Shown here piece after piece: positions 44,991-54,887 of a DNA stretch of 64,000 bases. Position 1 is the stretch's first letter, and each line of letters starts with the position of its first letter. Under the pieces are notes generated by a model, which did no database searches, was not told the origin of the DNA, and worked only from the letters and a program-made list of their open reading frames with translations. The stretch comes from SG8-41 sp963802355 (GTDB lineage: Bacteria > Pseudomonadota > Gammaproteobacteria > Burkholderiales > SG8-41): positions 124,001 through 188,000 of the forward strand of contig CAWDIV010000014.1 of NCBI GenBank assembly GCA_963802355.1, written 5' to 3'. Position numbers and translations under genes: made by a program.

Positions 44991-45737
44991 TCAAAGCGGC
45001 TGTCCTCCATCCACGGCCACGATCTGCCCCGTCACCCACGAGGCCTGGTCACTGACCAGAAAGGTAGCGACCTGGGCTACTTCCTCGGGCGTGCCAAAAC
45101 GACCGCTGGGAATTCCCGCCAGCGTGCCCTCGTAGAGCGCCGGATTCTCTTGCCGGAACCTGTCCCAGGTCCCGCCTTTGAAGAATATCGAGCCGGGCGC
45201 GATGCAGTTGACCCGGATGCGCTTGTGGGCCAGCGCCGCCGCCTGGGTCTGCGTGTACTCCATGATCGCAGCCTTGACCGCACCGTAAGGCGGAGTTCGA
45301 ACACTGGCGCCCAGGCCGGAAATCGATGAGATGTGGACGATGCTGCCGCCTTGCCGCTCCAGCCAGGGCAAGGCTGCATGACAGACCCGCACCGGGGCCA
45401 TCAGGTCGATCTGCACACTCGCGGCCCAGCCTGCCTCGTCGTCGGTACGGCCAAAGGCCGAGGCGTTGTTGACCAGGATGTCGATGCCGCCCACGTCCTG
45501 CGCGGCCGCTTCCACCCAGTCCCGCACTTCCTCTGCCTGGGACAGGTCGCAAGCCCGCGCACTGACACGATGCCCCGTGGCCTCGAGCGATGCCGCGGCG
45601 GACTCCAGCGATGCGGTTTGCCGGGCACAGATCGCCACGTCAGCGCCGGCCGCTGCAAACGATTGTGCGATGGCAAGACCGATGCCGCGGCTGCCACCTG
45701 CAATGAGAGCACGACGCCCCGTCAGATCAATTTTCAT
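44991..45737 (-). CDS. SDR-family oxidoreductase (3-oxoacyl-ACP-reductase-like)
   Basis: 248 residues with cofactor loop GGSRGIG, NNAS, Ser in VHISSISG and YGAVK (active-site Tyr-Lys), tail GQIVAVDGGQPL: a complete classical SDR. NADP(H) or NAD(H) dependence is not certain. It lies after a GTGACGA array and is upstream of another one. Confidence 0.9.
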   Translation of the reverse strand: MKIDLTGRRALIAGGSRGIGLAIAQSFAAAGADVAICARQTASLESAAASLEATGHRVSARACDLSQAEEVRDWVEAAAQDVGGIDILVNNASAFGRTDDEAGWAASVQIDLMAPVRVCHAALPWLERQGGSIVHISSISGLGASVRTPPYGAVKAAIMEYTQTQAAALAHKRIRVNCIAPGSIFFKGGTWDRFRQENPALYEGTLAGIPSGRFGTPEEVAQVATFLVSDQASWVTGQIVAVDGGQPL

Positions 45738-45782
45738 GCGTTGTTCGCTTCGACGCGCGCCGCAAGTTTCGCGAGTGACGAG

Positions 45783-45922
45783 CGCACATTAGCATGGGTG
45801 ACGGCTATCGGTGACGATATACGGGTGACGAGGTGCGGTGACGATTACGGTGGACAGTATTTGTAGCCGGCAGCAAGCTTTGCAAACATTAACCCGTCAC
45901 CATTATTCGTCACCCATACCTC
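45783..45922. repeat. GTGACGA arrays, inverted pair
   Basis: GGGTGACGGCTATCGGTGACGA...GTGACGATTACGG, then CGTCACCATTATTCGTCACCC and CTCGTCACC. It lies next to a second repeat (45923-46056). Confidence 0.65.
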
Positions 45923-46056
45923 GTCACCTGCGGCCTCCATGCCGTCTCTACAAGAATTATTGTTTTTCACGTCGGCCGCTGCGCGCCGCCGGGGGTCACA
46001 TCCCGCGCAAGCCGCGGGGCCCTGTTCCGCCCCTCGACGCGCCATCTCTTTCACTC
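45923..46056. repeat. GC-rich ~130-bp repeat, copy 1
   Basis: It matches 54737-54868: GTCACCTGCGGCCTC at the left, then GTCGGCCGC.GCGCGCCGCC and CCGCCCCTCGACGCGC. It lies beside the fused CoA-transferase gene; the other copy lies directly before another CoA-transferase gene. Confidence 0.7.
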
Positions 46057-48302
46057 AACACCCCGCCTTCACGCCATCGACGGCGATGACTTTCTCGCGG
46101 ATCAACCGGTCCAGCTCGCCGCCCAGGCCGATTTCCGCGAGCACACTGGCGGCATCCGATCCGGGTCTGGCCGCCGGCCGTCCGACCGTCACCGGCGTAT
46201 GCGACAGCTTTATACCAGGCGCCGTGGTGGTGATCGGGCCGAAGCACTCGTGATCGCGAGTGATGGCCAGGCCACGCGCCTGCACCAGCGGATCGGTCAT
46301 CAGCTCGACCAGGCTGGGCACGACGCGGTGGGCGCCGATGCCGGCCTTGTTCAGCAGATCCACCCACGCCGCCACGCTGCGTTGACGCAGGCGCTCTTCC
46401 AGTTCGCGCTCCAGGTCCGCACCGCTGCGGCCGGCGAGGTCAGCCAGTTCCGCGCAGCGCGCAAGCTCTCCCGCCGATTCTCTACCGGTGCCGCGAGGAA
46501 CAGCCAGCCATCGCTGGCCTGATAAAGGCGGTTCGAGCGGCCCGCTGCCCATTGCTTCCTGGCCGTGCGGTTCGTTCCACTGCTTGCCAGTGTAGTCCTG
46601 GAGCAGCGCCGATTGCAGCATGGTTGCCGTGTAGGCGAGCGCGCTGTCCACAAACTGCCCTTCTCCGGTACGGCGCCGGTGCAGCAGGGCCAGCGCCACG
46701 CCATAACAGGCCATCAGGCCGGTGCCGTAGTCGTTCGCGGCAAAAGGCGCGGTCGCAGGCTTGGCTGAGCCGTAGCGCACCTGCATGCCCGACACGGCCT
46801 GGCCGATCTGCTCGTGGCCGGGACGGCTCGCGTAGGGACCGATACTGCCGAAGGTGTTCATGTAGCCGAAGACAATGTCGGGCTTGCGCGCACGCACGTG
46901 TTCGTAGCCGATGCCGAGCTTCTCGGCCACGCCGCCGCGGAAATTCTGCAAGACCACGTCGGCCTGATCCACGAGCTTCCAGAAAATCTCGAGCCCCTCT
47001 TTGGTTTTCAGATCGATGAGGACGCTGCGCTTGGCGCGGTTGATGTCGTTGTGCCGCAGCACGGTGCTCCGTGTGCGGGCTGTCGATCTTGATGACGTCG
47101 GCGCCGAACTCTGCGAGGGTGCGCCCGCAGGTCGGCCCGGCCAGGATGATGCACAAGTCCACGACCTTCACGCCCTGCAGCGCCGAACGCAGCGCTTCGC
47201 CGCTCGCCGCTGCAGCTACGGCGTGACACCGGCCTTGCGACGCTGCCAGCTCTCTCAGGATCTCCGCGCGATGCGCATCCGTCTTCGGGCGCGACGCGCG
47301 CACCGAGCCCGGTGTGGCCGAGAGGCGCGCGTTGATGCCGGGGCCACGGAAGCGGCCCAGTTCCGGATCGTCGTAGTCAGCGATGATCTTCGATCCGAGC
47401 GCCTGCGGATGTTTCAGCCATTCGGCGCTGGAATGGCAGATCACGCCTTCGGAGCCAATGTCCGCAATGATGTCTTCCCACTCCCTGGCCGTGCGGGTGC
47501 GCATCACCTCGTCGAACTTCTGCGCCAGTTCCGACGGTGGCAGTTTGGCGTCGCGCCACTGGTCCATGCCGATCGCCTTGATGAAGGCCTCGAACTTCTT
47601 GTTGTTCGCCACGTACATGAGCCAGCGCCCGTCCTTGCACGGCAGTTGCCGGCTCCAGTTGAATTCGGGTTCGGGCACGGGTTTGCCGTTGACCAGCAGG
47701 CCGCGTGCGCCGACCACGCTGAAAGTCGCATCGAACAGCGGAATCTCCACGCGCTGGCCGAGGCCGGAACGCGCCCGCGCATTGAGCGCCATGGCGACGG
47801 TGACCGCGCACAGGAAGGCCGCGTAGGCCGAGCCGTAGGGAACGACGGTATAGACGGGCCGGCCTTTGGTCGCATGACTGGCGCGATAGGCGCCGGTGGC
47901 CGCGCCCACCACGCCCTCCCATGCCTTGACCTGAGCACGCGGATCGTCCGCGCCGAAACCCGGCAGCGAGCAAAAAATGAGGCGAGGATTGAGGTTCGTC
48001 ATGGCCGCGGCCCCGAGTCCGAGGCGGTCTATCACCCCGGGACGGAAGTTCTCGATCACCACGTCGGCACCCGCGACCAGTTGCCGCGCCGTTTCCCGGT
48101 CTGCGTCCGTTTTGAGATCGAGCGCTATGCTCCGCTTGTTGCGGTTCCAGGTGGCATTGGCCGGCGTATTCCAGCGTGGCCCGCCCGGCGGGTCGATGCG
48201 TATGACGTCCGCACCCTGGTCGCCCAGCAGCATAGCCGCCATGGGCCCTGCGATGTACTGGCCGAAATCGATGACGCGAATGCCTTCGAGAACACCTGGC
48301 AT
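46055..48302 (-). pseudogene. tandem-domain family III CoA-transferase (CaiB/BaiF), three frameshifts
   Basis: Two CaiB/BaiF domains in one gene of ~748 codons after repair (shifts near 47,060; 46,530; 46,470). Domain 1 starts MPGVLEGIRVIDFGQYIAGP and has NFRPGVIDRLGLG. Domain 2 starts LQGVKVVDLCIILAGPTCGR and has NFRGGVAEKLGIGYEH. The residue at the catalytic Asp position is Glu in both halves (AWEGVVGAATG, Glu129; GHEQIGQAVSGM). Family III enzymes transfer CoA between carboxylates. AGGAGGTGAC precedes the ATG. The compensating pair of shifts argues for base errors. Confidence 0.8.
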
Positions 48303-48317
48303 GTCACCTCCTTCCCG

Positions 48318-48378
48318 ATCCGGGTGATGAGATACGGGTGACGATTACGGGTGACGAGATACGGGTGACGAGAGGCAT
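48318..48378. repeat. GTGACGA array
   Basis: Four GGGTGACGA-type units with a 14-base period upstream of the CoA-transferase gene. Confidence 0.65.
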
Positions 48379-48429
48379 TTCTGGTCTTTGTGGTTCACAG
48401 CTCCACCACGCTTACCTCCTCATGCCGAG

Positions 48430-48520
48430 GCCGACGCAGTCGAGCAACTAATCTTCCTCACCACGCCGTCTGCTCCGCATCCACCCCTCCTCTCAAGCGG
48501 AACGAGGGGAATTTCGGATT
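48430..48520. repeat. intergenic palindromic repeat, copy 2
   Basis: The counterpart of 4579-4672: CGCCGTCTGCTCCGCATCCA, then CCCCTCC...GAGGGG. The whole gap 48303-48694 has only repeats and no gene. Confidence 0.65.
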
Positions 48521-48694
48521 TTGGGAGCTATCCTTCTGCGCCACCACACGAACCGGTCAGTTGAGGCGGGCGGCACCGAGTTCGCCTGTAGACCTCTTTG
48601 CCCAAAAATTCCTCAGCCCGCATGCTCCGAGCCAATTCGTAGTGACGCCGCTCCAAAAAAACGGCACATCCGTCTTGCACGTGAAACATGCGGG

Positions 48695-50470
48695 CTAGGC
48701 CATCGGCCCCGGCTTGGGAATGTAGATGTCCTTGATGCCGTCTGCCGCCCAGCACGCCAGCATGCCGATGGTTTCGGTCGGCCCTTGCGCGGCATTCTGC
48801 GGGAACGCACTGCCGCCGACGACGAACAGATTCGGCACATCCCACGACTGCAGGTACTTGTTCACGACGCTGGTCGATGGATCCGCGCCCATCACGGCGC
48901 CGCCGACGTTGTGCGTGCTCTGGTACGGAATGATGCTGTACTTCTTCGGAATGGCGTGCGCGTGGTATTTGGCCGGCTTCATGGCCTTCGCGATCTCGAC
49001 GCAGCTTCTCGTACATCCAGCGCCAGCATCTTCTGCTCGTTCTCGTGCCAGTCGAACGTCATGCGCAGCAGCGGCAGGCCGTTGGCATCTTTGTAGGTCG
49101 GGTCGAGATCGAGGTAGCGGTCGCGATAGCTCATGCAGGAGCCGTGGATGTGGATGCCGAGCGTGCGCCGGTAGTTGTGCGCGACCGCCTTCTTCCACTC
49201 CGCGCCCCAGCGCGGCGTTCCGTGCGGCAGCGGCTTCGACTTGATCGGCGAGGCGCCCGGCGTTCGGACAGTTGATATAGGCGCCGCCGACGAATCCGAG
49301 CTTCGAGCGATCGATCACATCCCCGTTCAGCTCGTCGATGGACGTGTTCACCATGCCGCCGCCGATGAAGGGGTTGAACTCCCGGTCATCGAAGAACACG
49401 TGCACCCTGCCGCCGACCTGATACGAATAGTTGCGGCCAACGACGCCGCGGCCGGTCTGCGGATCGTACGGCGTGCCGATGCCGGAGAGCAGCAGCAATC
49501 GCGTGTTGTTGAAGCAGTAGGTCGCCAGCACCACGATGCTCGCCGGCTGCTCGACCTCGCGGCCGCGCGCATCGATGTAGGTCACGCCGGTCGCCTGCTT
49601 GCCGGTGGAATCGGTATTGACCTTGATGACGTTGCACAGCGGACGCAGCTCGAAATTCTGACTGCTTGTAGAGGGCGGGAAGCACCGCGGTGAGCGGATT
49701 CGCCTTTGCGCCCTGCGAGCACACGTGGCTGCTGCAGAATCCGCCGCGGCTGGCACTCGAGCAGCATCACCTTGTAGAGATTGTTGTAGTCCCGGGTCAT
49801 GCCGGCACGCCGGCCCCTGGAACGGCGTGTAGCCAAGCTCGGCTCACCGCATCGGCGAAGATTTCGCCCTGCGGCGTGCTGCGCGTCGGCGGGATTCGGG
49901 ATACTCGCGCGAGCGCGGGCCCTCGTGCGGATTGCCGCCCGGCTGGATCTCGCCGTTCAGGTTGCCCGCCTTGCCGCGCGACGCCATAGATGTGCTCGAA
50001 CTGGTCGTAGTACGGCTCGATCTCGTCCCAGGTCACGCCCCAATCCTGGGCGGTGCAGTCCTCGGGAAAGAAGTCCTTGCCGTAGCGTTCCGTCGATCTT
50101 CGAGCGAATCTCGAAATCGTGCGGGAGAAAGCGCCGCGCGTTGCCGCCCCAGTGCGCCGCGGTGCCGCCGACCATCTCGCCCGGCTTGAACGAGCCCATC
50201 TCGCGCATCGGCAGCGCGGTCTGGCTCGGGTTGTTGCGGAAGGTGATCGTCTCGCGCGACAGGTTCTGGAAAATGTCGCTGTGCCGGTCGTACTTGAGCT
50301 CGTCGTGCACGTACGGCGCGACGAAATCGGTTTGCGGGTCGATCATCCGGCCGCGCTCGAGGCAGAGCACCTTCGAGCCCGGCGTTCGCGAGCTCCATGG
50401 ACATGATCGAGCCTACGACGCCGCTGCCCACGACCACCGCGTCGACCGGTTTCATTTTCATCGTCGTCAC
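48695..50470 (-). pseudogene. GMC oxidoreductase (gluconate 2-dehydrogenase flavoprotein-like), many frameshifts
   Basis: Pieces in all three frames together give a ~590-residue GMC flavoprotein: DAVVVGSGVVGSIMSMELA (FAD site), LERGRM, AHWGGNARRFLP, TWDEIEPYYDQFEHIYGV, MTRDYNNLYKVMLLECQ, CNVIKVNTDSTGKQ, and the C-terminal NVGGAVMGADPSTSV...PTETIGM. At least eight single-base shifts are needed, but no in-frame stop or large loss is seen. Such density suggests a poorly resolved sequence. It follows the small-subunit gene by 1 base; the third (cytochrome c) subunit is not found. Confidence 0.75.
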
Positions 50471-50471
50471 G

Positions 50472-51134
50472 TTATTTCCCCCCTTCCTGCTTCAGCATGA
50501 TGTGCTTCGCGAAGCCCTGCGCATCGACCTGCGCCTGATTCATCTGGATGTCGAGAATGCTGACCGGCTCGGCGCGGTACGGCTCGGGATTGTCGAGGTG
50601 GTCCTTGTAGGCGCCGGAGGGCACGCCGGGAAATCCGATCGAGCTTCCATCCGACCTTGTCCGCGGTTGCCGCCGTAGATCGGGTCGGCAAAGTAGCCTT
50701 CCTCGGTATTGCGCCAGAGCAGGTCGAAAAAGAGCTTCGAGGACAGCGAGGGCAGTTCGACCTCGCCCTTCTCGAGCGCCTTCAGCACCTCGTCCTGCTT
50801 CTGCCGGCTGCAGTTGATCGAAGGGCCTCTCGTACTTGGCGCGGCAGACCGCGTTGATCTCCTGGATGCCGATCCGATAGATCTCCTGCGGCGTGAGCCG
50901 TGACTGGAATCCCTGCTCGGGCGTGCCTTCGAGCCACGGACCCGAGCGGTAATTGCGGCCGTGCGTGCCCCACGCGCTGGACAACTGACGATCGATGTAG
51001 CAGGTGACGCCGGCCTCTTTGCCGCCTGGCCCGAGCTCGTCGGTGGGTATCAGCCGCTCGACGGCCGCATCAAGAAAGCGAATCTCCGGCTGCGTCAGAT
51101 AGCCGTATGCGTGTAGAAATTCGGACTCCGCCAT
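50472..51134 (-). pseudogene. gluconate 2-dehydrogenase subunit 3-like protein, compensating frameshifts
   Basis: 221 codons. N-terminal half (QPEIRFLDAAVERLIPTDE, GRNYRSGPWLEGTPEQG) and C-terminal end (GFPGVPSGAYKDHLDNPEPY) are in frame; the middle (about 50,650-50,815) reads correctly only in another frame (LKALEKGEVELPSLSS, LLWRNTEEGYFADPIYGGN). This is the family's small subunit. It is translationally coupled to the GMC gene. Confidence 0.75.
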
Positions 51135-51250
51135 ACCTGCCTCCCTTACATAACGAAAATGAGCGAGATTGAGCCAAATGAGGCGATTGTAGTGCCCAAC
51201 GCCGCTTCAAGTCCCATAGTCCACCATTCGTCACCCGCATCTCGACACCA

Positions 51251-51681
51251 CTATCTGGGCAGCGCCGCCCGCACCTTCGCCAGCAGCTCCTGCGTCGCGA
51301 GCTGGAACAGGTACTCAGGCGATTGCAGGAAGATCATGCCGATGCCGTGATCGTGCAGGCGGCGCACGCGAGCGGCGATCCCGTCCCAGGTCTTGTCGGC
51401 GTAACCGGTTCCCGCGGTGAGGTGTATGCCGCGCTCTTTGGCTTTCTTCGCGACCTTGTTCACGAAATTCCACACGTCCGGATGGTCGTAGTCCATCGGG
51501 TGCCCGAGCGCAATCGCGGTGTCCGTCATCGCAATGCCGAACGCTCGCAAGCCGGGGATGTCCAGGATCTCCTCTGCCTGGGATATTCCCAGCTTGCTCT
51601 CCACGACATGTTGAGCACGCCGATCGCGGGCTCTCCGCCCTTCATCTTGTCGATCAAGCGCTGCACTTTCGATGGGGCCAT
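51251..51681 (-). pseudogene. HpcH/HpaI-family aldolase with internal deletion
   Basis: Start ATG 51681 reads MAPSKVQRLIDKMKGGEPAI, then a junction and frame change, then VVESKLGISQAEEILDIPGL, HPMDYDHPDVWNFV and the end LFQLATQELLAKVRAALPR. About 110 residues that contain most of the metal and catalytic region are missing. Genuine remnant; related to the fragment at 37400. Confidence 0.7.
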
Positions 51682-51766
51682 GCCAGGTTCTCCGTACCTT
51701 GGTGACGAGATAGCCAAAGGTGCTGGAGCGCTGTTCAAAAAGCAAGCCGTCCAGCACAATGCGTGC

Positions 51767-52744
51767 ATGAAAAATTATTGCGATGGGTTCCTGGCGTGCG
51801 CCGCAGCGATCGCGCTTACTTCTTATTGTGCGGTCTCGGCGGCGCAGCACTATCCGAACCGGGCCATACGCATGGTCGTGCCCTTCGCTCCCGGCGGCTC
51901 TACCGACACGCTGGCGCGCATCGTCGGGCAGCAGCTGGCCGAGAACCTGGGGCAACCCGTGATCGTCGACAATCGTCCAGCGGCGGGCGGCGTAACCGGC
52001 AGCGATCTCGTGGCGAAAGCGCAGCCCGACGGGTACACCCTGCTCATCGGATCGATTGCGACGATGGTGATCGCCGGGGCGATGCATTCCAAGCTGCCGT
52101 ACGACGCGATGCGCGATTTCGAGCACATCGGCCTGTGGGTGACTTTCCCGCTTGCGCTGGTGGTGCAGGCGTCGTCGCCCATCGGCGGGCTCAAAGACCT
52201 GATCGAGCGGGCGAAGAGCAGGCCCGGCACGCTCAAGCACGGCTTGCAGGGCATCGCGACCTCATCGCACATCTTCAACGAGCTCATGTGCCACATGGCA
52301 GGCATCAAAGTGGTGAACGTGCCGTACAAGGGCGGCGCGCCCGCGTTGACCGGCGTGCTCGTCGGAGAAGTGGACTACGCGATGGTTGCGGTCTCGACCG
52401 CGCTCACGCAAGTCGGCGCCGGCAGGGTCAGGGCGCTCGGCGTAACCAGCGCGCGTCCGACGGCGAGCCTCCCCAACGTGCCGCCGATCGCGAGCGTCGT
52501 TCCGGGCTACGAGGGACTTAACTTCCACGGCCTGCACGCGCCGGCGAGGACGGCGAAGGCGGTCACGGCCAGGCTGCACGAGGAAACGACGAAAATTCTC
52601 CGCCGCCCGGAAGTGCATGAAAGATTGAACGGCCTCGCGATGGATATCGCCGCGAGCCGGCCCGACGAGTACCGCGCCTTCATCAAGGCGCAGATGGCGC
52701 AATGGACGCCGTTGGTGAAGGCGTCCGGCGCCCGCGTGGAATGA
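51767..52744 (+). CDS. Bug/TctC-family receptor
   Basis: 325 residues from ATG 51767 (MKNYCDGFLACAAAIALTSY, signal peptide); the frame runs open upstream without support. Mature start YPNRAIRMVVPFAPGGSTDTL; VIVDNRPAAGGVTG; PDGYTLLIGS; VNVPYKGGAPALTGVLVG. The next Bug gene begins 5 bases after its stop, so the two are likely one transcript. It is divergent from the aldolase remnant. Confidence 0.9.
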   Translation: MKNYCDGFLACAAAIALTSYCAVSAAQHYPNRAIRMVVPFAPGGSTDTLARIVGQQLAENLGQPVIVDNRPAAGGVTGSDLVAKAQPDGYTLLIGSIATMVIAGAMHSKLPYDAMRDFEHIGLWVTFPLALVVQASSPIGGLKDLIERAKSRPGTLKHGLQGIATSSHIFNELMCHMAGIKVVNVPYKGGAPALTGVLVGEVDYAMVAVSTALTQVGAGRVRALGVTSARPTASLPNVPPIASVVPGYEGLNFHGLHAPARTAKAVTARLHEETTKILRRPEVHERLNGLAMDIAASRPDEYRAFIKAQMAQWTPLVKASGARVE

Positions 52745-52748
52745 CCCG

Positions 52749-53726
52749 ATGAAGGTCTACCTCCTTCGAGCCGCGCTGCTGCTCGCTGCAGCCGCGGGAT
52801 CCCATTCCGCCGCGGCCCAGGACTACCCTACCCGCCCGATTCGTTTCATCGTGGGCTTCGTGCCGGGCGGTATCGCCGATCTCCTGGCGAGGTCACTGGG
52901 TCAAAAGCTGACTGAAGCCTGGGGCCAGCAGGTGATCGTCGACAATCGTGCCGGCGCCGGCGGCACGATCGCCATGCAGATCGCGGCCAGGGCAGCGCCC
53001 GATGGATACACCCTGCTGCTGGGGTCCTCCACCCAGTTTTCGATCAGCCCTGCCGTGCGCTCCGGGCTGCCTTACGACCCCATCCGCGATTACACGCCGA
53101 TCACGCAGGCAGGCTTGACGCCGGTCATCCTCACGGTACAGGCGTCGCACCCTGCGCGCTCGGTGCAAGAACTGATCCAGCTCGCCAAGGCGAAGCCGGG
53201 TCAAGTAATGAGCTACGGCTCGACCGGCTATGGTGGCGCGCCCCACATCGCCGCGGAATTATTGAAGCGCACCGCGGGATTCGAGATCACGCACGTGCCA
53301 TACAAGGGAGGCAGCGATGCGGTGACCGCGCTGCTCGGCGGGCACGTGCAGATGTCGTTCGGTGCGGTTTCCACGGCATTGCCTCATATGCGGACGGGCA
53401 GGTTGCGCGCGCTCGGCGTCACCAGCGCGAAGCGCCTCGCGGCCACCCCGGAAGTGCCGGCGTTCGCCGAAGCGGGCCTCCCCGGCTTTGAAGTCGTGCA
53501 GTGGTACGGCGTGTTCGCGCCGGCGCGTATTCCGCCTGCCATCGCACGGAAATTGAACGAAGTGCTCGCCCGCGTTCTCGACGCGGGCCCGTTCAAGGAG
53601 CATTTTTCGGGTCAGGGTATCGAGCTCGTGAGCTCCACGCCGGAAGCGTTCGCCTCCTACGTCAAAGTCGAGCTCGCGCGGTGGCCGCGAGTGCTGAAGG
53701 AAATCGGTATCGGCGACGCCCCGTAA
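52749..53726 (+). CDS. Bug/TctC-family receptor (tandem with previous)
   Basis: 325 residues. Signal peptide ending AAAGSHSAAAQ; YPTRPIRFIVGFVPGGIADLL; VIVDNRAGAGGTIA; PDGYTLLLGSSTQF; THVPYKGGSDAVTALLGG. It shares about the same layout as its neighbour but is not a recent duplicate. A CMD-like gene follows 60 bases later in the same direction. Confidence 0.92.
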   Translation: MKVYLLRAALLLAAAAGSHSAAAQDYPTRPIRFIVGFVPGGIADLLARSLGQKLTEAWGQQVIVDNRAGAGGTIAMQIAARAAPDGYTLLLGSSTQFSISPAVRSGLPYDPIRDYTPITQAGLTPVILTVQASHPARSVQELIQLAKAKPGQVMSYGSTGYGGAPHIAAELLKRTAGFEITHVPYKGGSDAVTALLGGHVQMSFGAVSTALPHMRTGRLRALGVTSAKRLAATPEVPAFAEAGLPGFEVVQWYGVFAPARIPPAIARKLNEVLARVLDAGPFKEHFSGQGIELVSSTPEAFASYVKVELARWPRVLKEIGIGDAP

Positions 53727-53785
53727 CCATCGAGCTTGCTTCGTATGTATTTTTCCCCACATCGACCATCTTGAAGGAATCCCCA

Positions 53786-54658
53786 ATGACGCCACATAGC
53801 ACGACCGGCGAGCAGGACATGAGCCCCGAGGCAGTGATCGCGCGCGCCACCGCCGCCCGCGGCGACATCTTCCCCGAGTGGGAAATACTGGCGCATGCAG
53901 CCCCGCTCACCTACGACCTCGTCACCCGGACCGGCGGCTATTTCCACCAGTATCACGGCCAGACGACGGCGGAGCAGCAGCTCTCGGGCCCGATGCGCGA
54001 GTTGATCGCGACGCCCGCCCTGTGCGCGAAGGGCGACTTTCGCCACGCTCCCAATCACATCCGGCGGATGTACCGCATGGGACTGACGAACCGCGTGATC
54101 ATGGAAGCGGCGGCCGCGTTTTCGACGGTCAGCGGCTGGTCCACCATCGCCAACGTGGGGTTCGCGATCATGGAAGCGATGAGCTCCGACTATCCTTTCG
54201 GGAAACTGCCGGACGGCGGCGAGCCGCAAGAGGTCACGCCGTTTCCCGAGCTCTCTATGGGCCGCGCACGGCGCGGCGCAGCCAGCATGCTCGACACGCG
54301 TGAATGGCGCTACGCCGCCGGCGTCGACGCGGAGCTCGCGCGCCGCGCCGCCGGCTGGGTGGACCACTGCCTGCTCGCGCACGGCGCCAAGGACGAGCTG
54401 CTCGGCCCCGGCCCTCGGGAACTGATCGTCATCGCGGCGCTGTGCACCCGCGGGGAAACCGAACTGGCGGCGCAGCACATCCGGCGCGCTTACGACTGCG
54501 GCATGAGCCGGCGGCAGGTGCTCGAGGCGATCTCCGCCGTGATCCCCATGAGCGGCATGGTCTCCGCGCAGCTCGGCCTGCGCGCGATGCAGCTCGCCGA
54601 CGCGGCTGGAAAGCGAAAATCCAAATCGGGAGGCAAAAAGGCACGCCGGAAAAGGTAG
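53786..54658 (+). CDS. two-domain carboxymuconolactone decarboxylase-like protein
   Basis: 290 residues from ATG 53786 (GAAGGAAT upstream). Two AhpD-like helical repeats are recognisable: GPMRELIATPALCAKGDFRH with NHIRRMYRMGLTNR, and GPRELIVIAALCTRGETELA with QHIRRAYDCGMSRR. No CxxC pair. A basic tail (KRKSKSGGKKARRKR) ends the protein. It probably acts on a lactone or acid imported by the preceding Bug pair (inference). Confidence 0.87.
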   Translation: MTPHSTTGEQDMSPEAVIARATAARGDIFPEWEILAHAAPLTYDLVTRTGGYFHQYHGQTTAEQQLSGPMRELIATPALCAKGDFRHAPNHIRRMYRMGLTNRVIMEAAAAFSTVSGWSTIANVGFAIMEAMSSDYPFGKLPDGGEPQEVTPFPELSMGRARRGAASMLDTREWRYAAGVDAELARRAAGWVDHCLLAHGAKDELLGPGPRELIVIAALCTRGETELAAQHIRRAYDCGMSRRQVLEAISAVIPMSGMVSAQLGLRAMQLADAAGKRKSKSGGKKARRKR

Positions 54659-54668
54659 CCGTCCGAGA

Positions 54669-54694
54669 GCACGTTTCCCGCTGGGGAAACGTGC
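54669..54694 (+). terminator. hairpin GCACGTTTCCC/GGGAAACGTGC
   Basis: An 11-bp perfect stem with a 4-base loop, 10 bases after the CMD-like stop. No T-run follows. Confidence 0.5.
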
Positions 54695-54736
54695 GAGAAT
54701 CCCGCCACCGCTGCGACTGAACCTGCACTGCGCCGG

Positions 54737-54868
54737 AGTCACCTGCGGCCTCAGAAATGTCATAGCAAAATCATCACGTAATCATGTCGGCCGCAGCGCG
54801 CCGCCGGGGGTCGCATCCCGACGGGCCCCTGCTCCGCCCCTCGACGCGCTACCTCTTTCACCCTTATC
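54737..54868. repeat. GC-rich ~130-bp repeat, copy 2
   Basis: It matches 45923-46056 in order and orientation; it ends about 20 bases before the CoA-transferase ATG, so it forms part of that gene's leader. Confidence 0.7.
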
Positions 54869-54887
54869 AAGTCACCCTTATCTCGCT

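Noticed and set aside
47001..48341. A long plus-strand frame opposite the fused CoA-transferase.
   Set aside because: The minus strand carries clear CaiB/BaiF motifs; the plus-strand product is basic and His/Arg-rich, as expected for a shadow.
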